Shown here: piece after piece, positions 29,039 to 40,403 of the stretch
How the letters are laid out: each line of letters starts with the position of its first letter
Numbering within the stretch: position 1 is the first letter of the stretch
Notes under the pieces: model-generated
Told to the model about the DNA's origin: nothing
Seen by the model: only the letters and a program-made list of their open reading frames with translations
Database searches by the model: none
DNA from: Aurantiacibacter arachoides
GTDB lineage: Bacteria; Pseudomonadota; Alphaproteobacteria; Sphingomonadales; Sphingomonadaceae
Assembly (NCBI RefSeq): GCF_009827335.1
Contig: NZ_WTYH01000001.1
Location: 496,001-560,000, forward strand
Length of the DNA stretch: 64,000 bases
Direction of reading: 5' to 3'
Program-made: the position numbers and the translations under genes

Positions 29039-29839
29039 ATGCCTTTCGATTCCGTTCTCATCATGGGTTGCGGCAACATGGCGGGCGCCATGCTAGAAGG
29101 CTGGCTGGCTGGCGGTCATCCCGCGGATCGCTTCACCGTTGTCACGCCAACACGCGAAAGCGTGCCCGGCGACGTGGAGTTGCTGCGCGATGTGCCGCCT
29201 GGCCGCCACTTCGATGCGGTGCTGCTCGGTTTCAAGCCGCACATGCTGGGCCGTATTGCGCCCGGGCTGCAAGCCGTGGGCGGCGAGGGGACGAGCGTGC
29301 TCTCGGTGCTGGCGGGCGTCGAGTTGCAGAGCCTGCGGCGGCATTTCCCGCAGGCCGGTGCGGTGGTGCGGGTCATGCCCAATCTCGCCTGCGCGCTGGG
29401 CAAATCGCCCGTCGCGCTGGCCGAACAAGGCATGGACGAGGGCGCGCGTGACGCGCTGGTGAAATTTCTGGATCCGCTCGGAACCTGCGAATGGGTGGGG
29501 GAGGACCGGTTCGACCTGGTCACCGCGCTGGCGGGCAGCGGCCCGGCGTTCGTCTATCGCTTCATCGACGCGCTGGGGGCCGCCGCCCAGCGGCTCGGCC
29601 TGCCCGAGGAGCAGGCGGCCCGCCTGGCCGTGGCGATGACCGAGGGCGCCGCGGCGCTTGCGGCGCAGTCCGACCACGCACCGGGGAAGCTGGCAGACAT
29701 GGTCGCCAGCCCCGGCGGGGTGACGCGCAAGGGCCTCGACGTGCTGGATCAGGACGAGGCGCTTACCCAGCTCGTCACCCGCACCCTGCGCGCAGCCCGC
29801 GATCGCAGCGCCGAAATGTCCCGCGAGGCGCGCGACTGA
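29039..29839 (+). CDS. proC: Pyrroline-5-carboxylate reductase
   Basis: 266 residues, NAD(P)H-dependent last enzyme of proline synthesis. The N-terminal Rossmann start is LIMGCGNMAGAMLEGW, VRVMPNLACALGKSP is the conserved middle block, and ALAGSGPAFVYRFIDAL plus VASPGGVTRKGLDVL the C-terminal signature. ATG 29039 gives the usual distance to the dinucleotide loop; GTG 29024 overlapping the ybjN-like stop is an alternative that adds five residues. proB lies 3.5 kb downstream; proA is not in the window. Confidence 0.94.
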   Translation: MPFDSVLIMGCGNMAGAMLEGWLAGGHPADRFTVVTPTRESVPGDVELLRDVPPGRHFDAVLLGFKPHMLGRIAPGLQAVGGEGTSVLSVLAGVELQSLRRHFPQAGAVVRVMPNLACALGKSPVALAEQGMDEGARDALVKFLDPLGTCEWVGEDRFDLVTALAGSGPAFVYRFIDALGAAAQRLGLPEEQAARLAVAMTEGAAALAAQSDHAPGKLADMVASPGGVTRKGLDVLDQDEALTQLVTRTLRAARDRSAEMSREARD

Positions 29840-29966
29840 CTTGCTGTCGGGGTAACCATCCCGCTGCTCCGCCGCCCCGGTTTTGCTTGAAATCCGGCTC
29901 ATCAATGGCAATATTGCGAGTAATCCGGTCCGCCTTGTGAGGCCGGGACATAGGAGTTTGGAAAAC

Positions 29967-30737
29967 ATGGCAAACTGGAACGAGAACCGGACCCGGCAGG
30001 GCTTCGGCACCGCTCCCGGCCAGACGGGAGAGGTCCAGACGCGCACCGCCTTCGACGCTGGCCTGCGCAAGCACATGCTCTCGATTTACAACTACATGGC
30101 GTCGGGCGTTCTGCTGACGGGCATCGTGGCGCTGTTCACCGCGCGCTCGGGCCTGGCGCTTCAATTCGCGCAAGGGCCGCTGATGTGGCTGGTGATGCTG
30201 TCGCCGCTGGCCATCGTTTTCGCGATGAGTTTCGGGCGCGACAAGTTCTCGACCGGCACCCTCCAGATGATGTTCTGGGCATTCGCCGTGCTGATGGGCC
30301 TGTCGATGTCGACGATCTTCCTGGTCTACACGGCAAGTTCGATCGCATCGACCTTCTTCGCCACGGCGGGCGCCTTTGCGGGCCTCAGCCTGTGGGGCTA
30401 CACCACCAAGAAGGACATCTCCGGTTGGGGCAGTTTCCTCATCATGGGCGTGATTGGCCTGCTGGTCGCGATGGTCATCAACATGATCTGGCCGATGCCT
30501 GGCCTCAGCCTTGCGATCAGCTTCATCGGCGTGCTGATCTTCGCGGGCCTTACCGCCTATGATACCCAGCGCCTGAAGCAGGAATACCTGATGGTCAGCC
30601 AGGCCAAGATGACCAATCCCGCGGTCGCTGCGGCCTACCCGTTGGGCAAGATGGTGATCATGGGCGCGCTCAGCCTCTATCTCGACTTCATCAACATGTT
30701 CACCTTCCTGCTGCAGTTCATGGGCAACCGCGAATAG
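29967..30737 (+). CDS. Bax inhibitor-1 / YccA family membrane protein
   Basis: 256 residues with about seven transmembrane helices starting near residue 44. Typical BI-1 (UPF0005) features are the charged cytosolic N-terminus with FDAGLRKHMLSIYNYM, and the C-terminal region FAGLTAYDTQRLKQEY with conserved Asp followed by LYLDFINMFTFLLQ. Bacterial members conduct cations or calcium in vitro or interact with FtsH. ATG 29967 has TAGGAG 11 bases upstream. The open frame further upstream is not used. A strong terminator follows. Confidence 0.92.
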   Translation: MANWNENRTRQGFGTAPGQTGEVQTRTAFDAGLRKHMLSIYNYMASGVLLTGIVALFTARSGLALQFAQGPLMWLVMLSPLAIVFAMSFGRDKFSTGTLQMMFWAFAVLMGLSMSTIFLVYTASSIASTFFATAGAFAGLSLWGYTTKKDISGWGSFLIMGVIGLLVAMVINMIWPMPGLSLAISFIGVLIFAGLTAYDTQRLKQEYLMVSQAKMTNPAVAAAYPLGKMVIMGALSLYLDFINMFTFLLQFMGNRE

Positions 30738-30779
30738 GCCGCAGGACCGGTCCCTGTTGCAATCGGGACTCACATTTCT

Positions 30780-30816
30780 GCCCGGGGAGCATAATCGCTT
30801 CCCGGGCATTTTCTTT
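30780..30816 (+). terminator. Rho-independent terminator after the BI-1 gene
   Basis: Stem GCCCGGGGAGC / GCTTCCCGGGC (11 bp with one G-T pair) closes a 6-base loop ATAATC and is followed by ATTTTCTTT. It is 43 bases after the BI-1 stop and about 80 bases before the lipoprotein start. This is one of the two textbook terminators in the window. Confidence 0.88.
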
Positions 30817-30895
30817 GCCCGTCCGGGGCGTTAGTCATCCCCGCTTCAGGGACGGGAGGGGCATAATAGCCCCAGCAGAGGAACCCACGCACATC

Positions 30896-31789
30896 ATGAC
30901 CAAGCCGCCGATCTCCATTCGGACAATTGCCGTTCGCGCCACCGCGACCACTCTTGCCGTCGCCATGCTGGCGGCCTGCGCGACGCCCCCGCCGCCGCCG
31001 CCCCCGCCGCCCCCGCCTCCGCCGCCGCCCGTGGTCGAGGCGGTCCCCTATCGCCCGCTTCCGCCGGCGCAGGCTGCCTACCAGATGGACCTGCCGATGA
31101 AGGATTCGCTGGGGAACCGCGTCACCGTCAACACCGCGCTGACGACGGACGAGGCCGTTTGGCATTTCCGGTCCGGCTGGAACGTCGCCGCGCTCAACTG
31201 CACGCGGGCCGAGGATCAGCCGATCATCGACGCCTACGCGCAGATGCTGCGGGCCGAGGCCTCGCGCCTGAATTCGGCGAACAACGCCATCGATGCGCAG
31301 TATCGCAGCGATGCGGGCGGTGACCGGCGCGCCGCGCTGCTCGCCCGCGAAACCCACGCGACCAGCGTCTACAACTACTTCGCGGCGCCGGGCGCCCGGC
31401 GCGAACTGTGCACCGCTGCGCTGACGGTGGCGAACGAATACGCCGCCACCCGCCCCACCGATTTCGACGCCTTTGCCATCGCTGGCCTGCAGCGTTACGA
31501 AATGGCCTTCGACCGGTTCTTCCAGGCTTACGAGGAGTACCAGATCGCCTCCACGGCATGGGACCAGCAGTACGGGGCGCGGTACGGCGCCTCTCAGCCT
31601 GGCTGGGTCGCGGTCTACGGCACGCCTGCCCAGCAGCGTGCGGCCGGTGTGGCGGGCATGGGCGCATTCCCCGACGATCCGATCGCCGTGCCGGATGGTG
31701 AAACCGGCGCTTCGGTGCCGGTGATCCCGGTCGACGAGGATAATTCCGGAACGCCCGTGGTGCAGCCGGTGCCGGGCACGACCGGCTAA
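30896..31789 (+). CDS. Putative lipoprotein with poly-proline tract
   Basis: 297 residues, function unknown. The N-terminus has a lipoprotein signal with lipobox LAAC (VAMLAACATPP), predicting acylation of Cys25. Immediately after follow 15 consecutive prolines, encoded by mixed CCC/CCG/CCT codons. The rest is mostly helical, with two further cysteines (ALNCTRAED and RELCTAAL) that could form a disulfide in the periplasm. ATG 30896 is chosen because it gives the signal peptide; an ORF from 30815 adds a non-signal stretch. Long proline runs need EF-P for translation, so expression may be rate-limited. Confidence 0.72.
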   Translation: MTKPPISIRTIAVRATATTLAVAMLAACATPPPPPPPPPPPPPPPVVEAVPYRPLPPAQAAYQMDLPMKDSLGNRVTVNTALTTDEAVWHFRSGWNVAALNCTRAEDQPIIDAYAQMLRAEASRLNSANNAIDAQYRSDAGGDRRAALLARETHATSVYNYFAAPGARRELCTAALTVANEYAATRPTDFDAFAIAGLQRYEMAFDRFFQAYEEYQIASTAWDQQYGARYGASQPGWVAVYGTPAQQRAAGVAGMGAFPDDPIAVPDGETGASVPVIPVDEDNSGTPVVQPVPGTTG

Positions 31790-31796
31790 GCTGCGA

Positions 31797-31819
31797 GGGA
31801 AGGGGAAATTCCCCTTCCC
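31797..31819. terminator. Long near-perfect hairpin after the lipoprotein gene
   Basis: GGGAAGGGGAA and TTCCCCTTCCC are perfect 11-base complements around a single A, so an actual loop would open two or three pairs. It lies 8 bases after the stop codon. The T-run behind it is weak (TGCTTTCC), so it may act as a terminator or as an mRNA 3' end stabiliser. Confidence 0.65.
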
Positions 31820-31899
31820 TGCTTTCCGAAGTCTCGCTAAGAGGCGCGCCTTCGCCGCGTCGACCCTGGGGTCGGCCGGCGGGGTCAGGACACTGGAAC

Positions 31900-33319
<1,420 letters not shown>

Positions 33320-33337
33320 CGCGCCAGGCCCACGCGC

Positions 33338-34459
33338 GTGAGCATAACCGATACTGCCCAGCTGGCCACTGCCCGCCGCCTCGTGGTGAAGGTCGGCTCG
33401 GCGCTGCTGGTTGAGCGCGACGCTCCCCGGACAGATTGGCTCGCCTCGCTTGCCGCTGACCTTGCCATGCTGCGCGCGAACGGCGTGGAGGTCATCGTGG
33501 TGTCCTCGGGCGCGATCGCGCTGGGGGCGGCGCGGCTGGGTCTGCCCAGGGGCGGGCGCGGCAGCCTTGCCGACGCCCAGGCGGCCGCTTCGGTAGGGCA
33601 GGTGCAGCTTGCCCGGCTGTGGTCGGAGGCGCTGGGCGCGCATGGCCTCGTGGCCGCGCAGATCCTCGTCACCATCGGCGATCTCGAAGATCGCCGCCGC
33701 TATCTCAACGCCTCGGCCACGCTGGAACGGTTGGTGGAAGCCCGCGCAGTCCCGGTCGTCAACGAGAACGACTCTGTTGCGACCGAGGAAATCCGCTTCG
33801 GCGATAACGACCGGCTCGCCGCGCGCGTGGCGCAGGCGGCCGGGGCTGACGCGGTGCTGCTGTTGTCGGATGTCGATGGCCTCTACGATCGCTCACCCCT
33901 GCTGCCAGGCGCCACGCTGATCGAGCGGGTCGCGGGCGTCACGCCGGACATCATCGCCATGGCCGACGGCGGTTCGTCATCGGGCCTGGGTTCGGGCGGA
34001 ATGCTCGCCAAATTGCAGGCCGCGCGCATTGCCGAGCGGGCGGGGATCGCAATGGTCATCGCCAACGGCACGGGGCAGTCGCCCATCGCCGCGCTGCTGG
34101 CCGGGGGCCGGGGCACGCTGTTCGTGCCGCAGGCCGATGCCAGCGCCCGCAAGGCCTGGCTGGGCGGAAGGCTGGCCCCGGCAGGCGTAATAACCGTCGA
34201 TGCAGGCTGCGTCGCGGCGCTGGGCAAGGGCGCAAGCCTCCTCGCCCCGGGCATGACGGAGGTGCATGGCGATTTCGCCCGCGGCGACCTCGTGGCGATG
34301 CACGGACCGCAGGGGGAGCGCCTGGGGCAGGGCCTGGTCGAATACACCGGTGCAGAGTGCCGCGCGATCCTTGGGCTCAAGCAGGACGAGCAGGCCGCCC
34401 GCCTCGGCTACGCGCCGCGCGCCGCCGTCATCCACCGCGACCACATGGTGCGCGAATGA
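33338..34459 (+). CDS. proB: Glutamate 5-kinase
   Basis: 373 residues, first enzyme of proline synthesis. The amino acid kinase domain starts RRLVVKVGSALLV; SSGAIALGAARLGLP and VPVVNENDSVATEEIRFGDND are the conserved glutamate and phosphate sites, and SGLGSGGMLAKLQAA the nucleotide site. A PUA domain occupies about the last 85 residues (ITVDAGCVAALGKGASLLAPG onward; first 20 given). GTG start at 33338. The stop overlaps the next gene by 4 bp (ATGA). Confidence 0.95.
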   Translation: MSITDTAQLATARRLVVKVGSALLVERDAPRTDWLASLAADLAMLRANGVEVIVVSSGAIALGAARLGLPRGGRGSLADAQAAASVGQVQLARLWSEALGAHGLVAAQILVTIGDLEDRRRYLNASATLERLVEARAVPVVNENDSVATEEIRFGDNDRLAARVAQAAGADAVLLLSDVDGLYDRSPLLPGATLIERVAGVTPDIIAMADGGSSSGLGSGGMLAKLQAARIAERAGIAMVIANGTGQSPIAALLAGGRGTLFVPQADASARKAWLGGRLAPAGVITVDAGCVAALGKGASLLAPGMTEVHGDFARGDLVAMHGPQGERLGQGLVEYTGAECRAILGLKQDEQAARLGYAPRAAVIHRDHMVRE

Positions 34460-35364
34460 AGCTGGCGATCACCGGTGCCACCGGTTTCGTCGGGCAGGCA
34501 GTGCTCGACGCGGCGGCAGATCGCGACTGGCACGTTCGCGCCCTTGCCCGCCGGGCCATGCCACCGCGCGCCGGTGTGGATTGGGTGCGCGGCGACCTGG
34601 CGGATACCGCGGCGCTTGCCGAACTGGTCGCCGGCACCGATGCCGTGCTGCACATCGCCGGCGTGGTCAACGCAGCCGACAAGGCTGGCTTCGTGGCGGG
34701 CAACGTGGATGGCACCAAGGCCGTGATCGACGCGGCGCGATCCAGCGGGCCGGGGCGCTTCATCCATGTCTCGTCCCTCGCCGCGCGCGAGCCGGCACTG
34801 TCGGATTACGGCCACTCCAAGCGCCTGGCGGAGGAAGTGGTGCAGGTCAGCGGTCTCGACTGGACCATCGTGCGCCCGCCCGCAATCTATGGCCCGCGCG
34901 ATACCGAACTGTTCGAACTGTTCCGCGCCGCGCGCTGGCGCGTGCTGCCGATGCCGCCCAGGGGCCGCGCATCCTACATTCATGTCGAAGACCTCGCCCG
35001 CCTGCTGCTGGAGCTTGCCGCATCGGACGATGCCGCGCGGGGGCGCATCTTCGAGCCCGACGATGGCCAGCCGCGGGGTTGGAGCCACCAGGACATTGCG
35101 CGGGCGATCGGCACTGCAATGGGCCGCCGCGTCTGGGCGCCCAGCCTGCCGGGCCGCGCCCTTGCAGGTGCGGCGCGGTTCGACCGGATGCTGCGCGGGG
35201 GGAAGGCCAAGCTGACACCGGACCGGGCGCGTTACATGGCGCACCCCGACTGGGTCTCGCGCCCCGAACGCGCGGTGCCGCCAGGCCTCTGGCAGCCGCA
35301 GATCTCCCTGGCGACGGGACTTGCCCTGACGGCGCAGTGGTATCGCGACGCCGGCTGGCTGTAG
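34456..35364 (+). CDS. NAD(P)-dependent epimerase / dehydratase family protein
   Basis: 302 residues, atypical short-chain dehydrogenase with the Rossmann loop ITGATGFVGQAVLD at the N-terminus, HVSSLAAREP in the middle and a YxxSK-like motif (DYGHSKRLAEEV, in which Tyr and Lys keep the usual three-residue spacing). The C-terminal region is substrate-specific and gives no clue. Start ATG overlaps the proB stop. Relatives in alphaproteobacteria are often annotated as NDUFA9-like or sugar epimerases; I cannot pick between them. No terminator follows. Confidence 0.85.
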   Translation: MKLAITGATGFVGQAVLDAAADRDWHVRALARRAMPPRAGVDWVRGDLADTAALAELVAGTDAVLHIAGVVNAADKAGFVAGNVDGTKAVIDAARSSGPGRFIHVSSLAAREPALSDYGHSKRLAEEVVQVSGLDWTIVRPPAIYGPRDTELFELFRAARWRVLPMPPRGRASYIHVEDLARLLLELAASDDAARGRIFEPDDGQPRGWSHQDIARAIGTAMGRRVWAPSLPGRALAGAARFDRMLRGGKAKLTPDRARYMAHPDWVSRPERAVPPGLWQPQISLATGLALTAQWYRDAGWL

Positions 35365-35464
35365 AGTTGGACCTGCGAGTCGTTCGCGCTTGCCAAGGGC
35401 GAGAGCTGTGATAATTTTTGCGCATATCCGAAGGGGGGCTTCGGATCGGTGAGGGGGATTTCAC

Positions 35465-35917
35465 ATGGCAAAGAGGGCAAGGCCCGTTTCGCGCCGTTCG
35501 TTCGTGGCGCTGGTCACCGGCGCGGCGGCGGCATCGGTCATCGCGGTTCCGGCGGCAGCGCAGCGCACCGGACGCACGGATAGCGACGCCAACGATCGCG
35601 CAGGATATGGCCGCACCGGCGTTTCGGACAGCGACCCGAACGATCGCGCGGGCGCCGGGCGCACGGGCTATACCGATGCGGATTCGAACGACGCGGCGAA
35701 TTACGGCCGCGGTGGCGGTCGTCGCGGCAACGGCAACGGCGTGACCGATTCCGATTCCGGCAGCAACCGCGACTGCGCGGGGCAGGGTCGCGGCACCGGC
35801 AGTGGCTATTCGGATTCCGATTCCGGCGATCGCGGGGGTTATGGCCGCAGCGGCGTGACCGATGCAGACAGCAACGATCGTGCCGGGCGTGGTCGTGGTC
35901 GGGGCACCTGTTCCTGA
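35465..35917 (+). CDS. Exported Asp/Gly/Arg-rich repeat protein, unknown
   Basis: 150 residues. A twin-arginine-type signal (SRRSFVAL then a hydrophobic stretch to VPAAAQ at about 28-33) predicts Tat export. The mature part is nearly all repeats of about 16 residues with the core TDSDxNDRAGYGRTG: units start near residues 36, 52, 68, 92, 114 and 130. DxDxND recalls the acidic Ca2+ loops of EF-hand or thrombospondin type-3 repeats, but no EF-hand helices are present. Two cysteines, 104 and 149, could form one disulfide. A 100-bp spacer with an AGGGGGAT ribosome site precedes it. I do not know a family for it. Confidence 0.7.
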   Translation: MAKRARPVSRRSFVALVTGAAAASVIAVPAAAQRTGRTDSDANDRAGYGRTGVSDSDPNDRAGAGRTGYTDADSNDAANYGRGGGRRGNGNGVTDSDSGSNRDCAGQGRGTGSGYSDSDSGDRGGYGRSGVTDADSNDRAGRGRGRGTCS

Positions 35918-35944
35918 TTACGGGCCGCGAGGCCTGACGATCCG

Positions 35945-35974
35945 GCGTGAGGCTGGCTCCGGCCAGCCTCACGC
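35945..35974. terminator. Strong hairpin after the repeat-protein gene
   Basis: GCGTGAGGCTGGC pairs perfectly with GCCAGCCTCACGC over 13 bp around the loop TCCG. It lies 27 bases after the stop of the repeat protein and 34 bases before the JmjC gene start. No T-run follows, so it may be a weak terminator or a leader hairpin. Confidence 0.6.
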
Positions 35975-36008
35975 GTTCAGCCATTCGATCGCAGGGCGTG
36001 TTTTGCCG

Positions 36009-37244
36009 ATGACCGTCACCACTTCCGCCACTGGCCATGCGGGCGACGTGCTCGCCATGCTGATCGCGCCGCTGACGCGAGAGCAGTTCTTCGCCGAGTG
36101 CTTCGAACGCAGGGTCCACCGCACCCACGGCCATCATCCGGCGGTCGACGACCTGCTGAGCATGGACCGGATCGACGAGCTGATATCCGACAGCGAATTG
36201 CCCCCCAATTCGCTCAGCATGGCCAAATCGGGCGAAAGCGTGCCCCCTGCGGAGTACACGTTCGACAACGGCATCGTCGATCGCGGCGCGGTATTGGACA
36301 ACTTCCGCGATGGCGCGACGATCATCCTGCCGCAACTGCACTATGCCGATGGCAAGCTCTACCAGTTCTGCCTCGCGCTCGAACGGGAATTCGGCGCGCG
36401 GGTGCAGACCAACATCTACCTGACGCCGCCCGGGTCCACTGGCTTTGGCATCCACTACGACGACCACGACGTGTTCGTGATCCAGGTCGCGGGTGCCAAG
36501 CAGTGGGAAATCTACGGAGATCGCGACGGTCTGCCCTACAAGGGCGAGAGCTTTCGCAAGGATCACGACGAGACCGGCGAACTGCGTGACAGCTTCGTGC
36601 TGAACCCCGGCGAGTGCCTCTACGTACCCCGCGGCACCGCCCACCGCGCACCCAACCACGGAACCGAACCCAGCCTGCATATCACCGTGGGCATCCTGGT
36701 ACAGACATGGGCCGAATTCATGCTGGAAGCGGTGGCCGAGGCGAGCCTGCGGATCCCCGACCTGCGCCATTCGCTGCCGCGTTCGATGTTCTTCAATTCC
36801 TCGACCGCCGAGGGCGCTGGCGTTGCGGACAACGAGGCGACGTTCCGGCGCCTGATCCGCCAGATCGCCGAAACCGCCAGTTTCGATGCGACCCGGGCAG
36901 CCTTCAGCGGCAATTTCGTACGGTCACAGGGCACCCGCACACGCGGCGCGCTGCTCGCGCTGGCGAAGGGGATCGCGCCCGACGATCGCTTCACGGTGCG
37001 CGAACACATCCTCTACAGTTTCGAAACCGCCCCGGTGTCGGATGGTGATGGCGAGGGGGAGGACGTAGAGCACACCATCGTCCTTGCCGGATCGAGCATC
37101 CCGATGAGCGCCAACCTGGCACCGCAGTTGCAGGAACGCATCGGCCAGGGCTCACTGGCAATGGCGGATTTCGCGGTGGAGGACGAGGAAGAGCTGGCCG
37201 ACATCATCGGCACCCTCGTCGCCTACGGATTGCTGCGCCCCTAG
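36009..37244 (+). CDS. JmjC / cupin-4 type ribosomal-oxygenase-like protein
   Basis: 411 residues, Fe(II)/2-oxoglutarate oxygenase of the cupin-4 group, which includes bacterial ribosomal protein arginine hydroxylases such as YcfD. The iron ligands are His149 and Asp151 in GIHYDDHD and His212 in PRGTAHRA. The family's C-terminal dimerisation and winged-helix region (about 250-411) is present. ATG 36009 is preferred to an upstream frame that runs through the preceding gene. It ends on the CTAG shared with cysH. Substrate cannot be read from sequence; a ribosomal protein is the best guess. Confidence 0.83.
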   Translation: MTVTTSATGHAGDVLAMLIAPLTREQFFAECFERRVHRTHGHHPAVDDLLSMDRIDELISDSELPPNSLSMAKSGESVPPAEYTFDNGIVDRGAVLDNFRDGATIILPQLHYADGKLYQFCLALEREFGARVQTNIYLTPPGSTGFGIHYDDHDVFVIQVAGAKQWEIYGDRDGLPYKGESFRKDHDETGELRDSFVLNPGECLYVPRGTAHRAPNHGTEPSLHITVGILVQTWAEFMLEAVAEASLRIPDLRHSLPRSMFFNSSTAEGAGVADNEATFRRLIRQIAETASFDATRAAFSGNFVRSQGTRTRGALLALAKGIAPDDRFTVREHILYSFETAPVSDGDGEGEDVEHTIVLAGSSIPMSANLAPQLQERIGQGSLAMADFAVEDEEELADIIGTLVAYGLLRP

Positions 37245-38023
37245 AAAGCGGGTTCGTAGCCCGGCGGCAGGTCGTCGTCAGCCCCGGTGGTGCCTGGGGT
37301 GTGTATCCCGCACTCGGTCTTGTCCCAGCCGCGCCAGCGCCCGGCACGCGGATCCTCGCCCGGCGCAACCTTGCTGGTGCACGGCGCGCAACCCACCGAA
37401 AGGTAGCCCTGCGCCTCCAGCGAGTGGCGGGGCAGGTCGTGCTGCGCGAACCAGGCTTCCAGATCGGTCTTGGTCCAGTCGCCAAGCGGGTTGAGCTTGA
37501 GCCGGCCGCCTTCCAGTTCGAAACGCGGAATGTCCTGCCGGGTGACCGACTGGAACGCCTTGCGCCCTGAAATCCAGGTATCCAGCCCGGCCTTTGCCCG
37601 CTCCATCGGTTCCACCTTGCGGATCGCGCAGCAGCCATCGGGATCGTAGGACCAGCGCAGCCCCGTCTCGTCCCGCGCGGCCAGCACGACAGGGTCGGGC
37701 CGCACCACTTCGGCGTTCACGATACCAAACCGTTCGATCAGCGTGTCACGATAGGCGAGCGTTTCGGGAAACATCTTGAGCGTGTCGACGAAAATCACCG
37801 GCACCGTGGGATCGGCGCGGGAAACCAGATCGAGCAGCACGGCGCTTTCCGTGCCGAAGCTGGAGACCACGGCGACGCGGCCCAGCGTGCCATCGGCGAA
37901 CAGCCGCCGCAGCATCGGCAGCGTGTCCACGCCGGCGAACCGCGCATTCAGCGCATCGACGTCGGCCTGCGTAAAGGCCGGCGCGGTGTCGATGCGGTCG
38001 ATCCTGCGGACAGCCTCACCCAT
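37241..38023 (-). CDS. cysH: Adenylyl-sulfate (APS) reductase, assimilatory
   Basis: 260 residues. It reduces activated sulfate to sulfite. SSFGTESAVLLDL is the nucleotide-binding loop. A CC pair (131-132) and CAPC (Cys212, Cys215) bind the [4Fe-4S] cluster found in APS reductases and absent from enteric PAPS reductases, so adenylyl sulfate is the predicted substrate. Cys238 in ECGIH is the catalytic cysteine. ATG 38023 overlaps the upstream DUF934 stop by 8 bp. It is the last gene of the cobA-cysI operon. Its TAG stop shares CTAG with the convergent oxygenase gene. Confidence 0.95.
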   Translation of the reverse strand: MGEAVRRIDRIDTAPAFTQADVDALNARFAGVDTLPMLRRLFADGTLGRVAVVSSFGTESAVLLDLVSRADPTVPVIFVDTLKMFPETLAYRDTLIERFGIVNAEVVRPDPVVLAARDETGLRWSYDPDGCCAIRKVEPMERAKAGLDTWISGRKAFQSVTRQDIPRFELEGGRLKLNPLGDWTKTDLEAWFAQHDLPRHSLEAQGYLSVGCAPCTSKVAPGEDPRAGRWRGWDKTECGIHTPGTTGADDDLPPGYEPAF

Positions 38024-38472
38024 GACGCAGCTGCCAGATGGGCACGCGATCGTCGGCAGCGGGCTGATAGACCTGGGGCCAGCGTGCGAAGGCCGCCTCG
38101 ACATCGGCGGGATCGAGCGGGCGCTCGGGCGCGAAACTGTCGAACCCGCAGCGCCGCATATGGGCGATCTGGTCTACCAGCACATCGCCCACGGCGCGCA
38201 GTTCTCCGGTGTAGCCATGTTCGCGCAGCAGGCGGGCGGCGGAATAGCCGCGACCGTCGCCAAAGGTGGGGAAGTTCACCTCGACCAGGCGGATACGCGG
38301 CAGATGCGGCAGCAGGGCACGGGCATCGTCGCCCGGCTCGATCCGCACGGCCTGCGCCTCGGTCTGTTCGAGAAAGGCGTCGACGGTCACCTGCGCCACG
38401 CCGACTGCCTCGTCGTCGCGGAAGCGGAACTGCACCTCGTCGCGGCCCGCGCCGAGATCGGTCTGGTCCGGA

Positions 38473-38480
<8 letters not shown>
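38016..38480 (-). CDS. DUF934 protein of the sulfate-reduction operon
   Basis: 154 residues from ATG 38480. The family always sits next to sulfite or APS reductase genes and has no known activity. Conserved features seen are LVEVNFPTFGDGRGYS and ELRAVGDVLVDQIAHMRRCG, followed by a short C-terminus ending YQPAADDRVP. It lacks cysteine clusters for an Fe-S centre (one Cys only). It overlaps both neighbours by 8 bp, an arrangement that suggests coupled translation and a role in sulfite reductase assembly or electron supply. That role is inference. Confidence 0.88.
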
Positions 38481-40106
<1,626 letters not shown>

Positions 40107-40107
<1 letters not shown>

Positions 40108-40403
40108 CAGATCACCCAGTCCCAGCCTTGCTGTTCAGCCGCCCTTACCGCCAGGTCGGGCCGCACCGTGGGCCCAAGCGCGCGGACGCGGTCCTTGATA
40201 TGTGCCGGGCGCGGGCCGCCCGGCGTGGCCTCGGCATCGATGGCGTAGGAGGCGTTCACGCGGCGGGCGGCCTCCTCGCGTGCCAGGATGTCGGTGGCGT
40301 CCTCGCCAGCGTCGGCTGCGTCGCCGATGTGGGTGGACCAGGCATTGCCGTCCCACCACACCACGGCGCCCGATTTCAGATCGTTTCCGGTAAGGATCTT
40401 CAT
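40107..40403 (-). CDS. DUF2849 protein of the sulfate-reduction operon
   Basis: 98 residues. The family is restricted mainly to alphaproteobacteria and lies between cobA and the sulfite reductase gene. Conserved parts seen are GNDLKSGAVVWWDG near the N-terminus and VVWWDGNAWS, followed by an Ala/Asp-rich helix. No cofactor motif is visible. It overlaps cobA by 4 bp and the sulfite reductase gene by 1 bp. Its function is unknown; a role in siroheme insertion is a guess from context. Confidence 0.88.
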
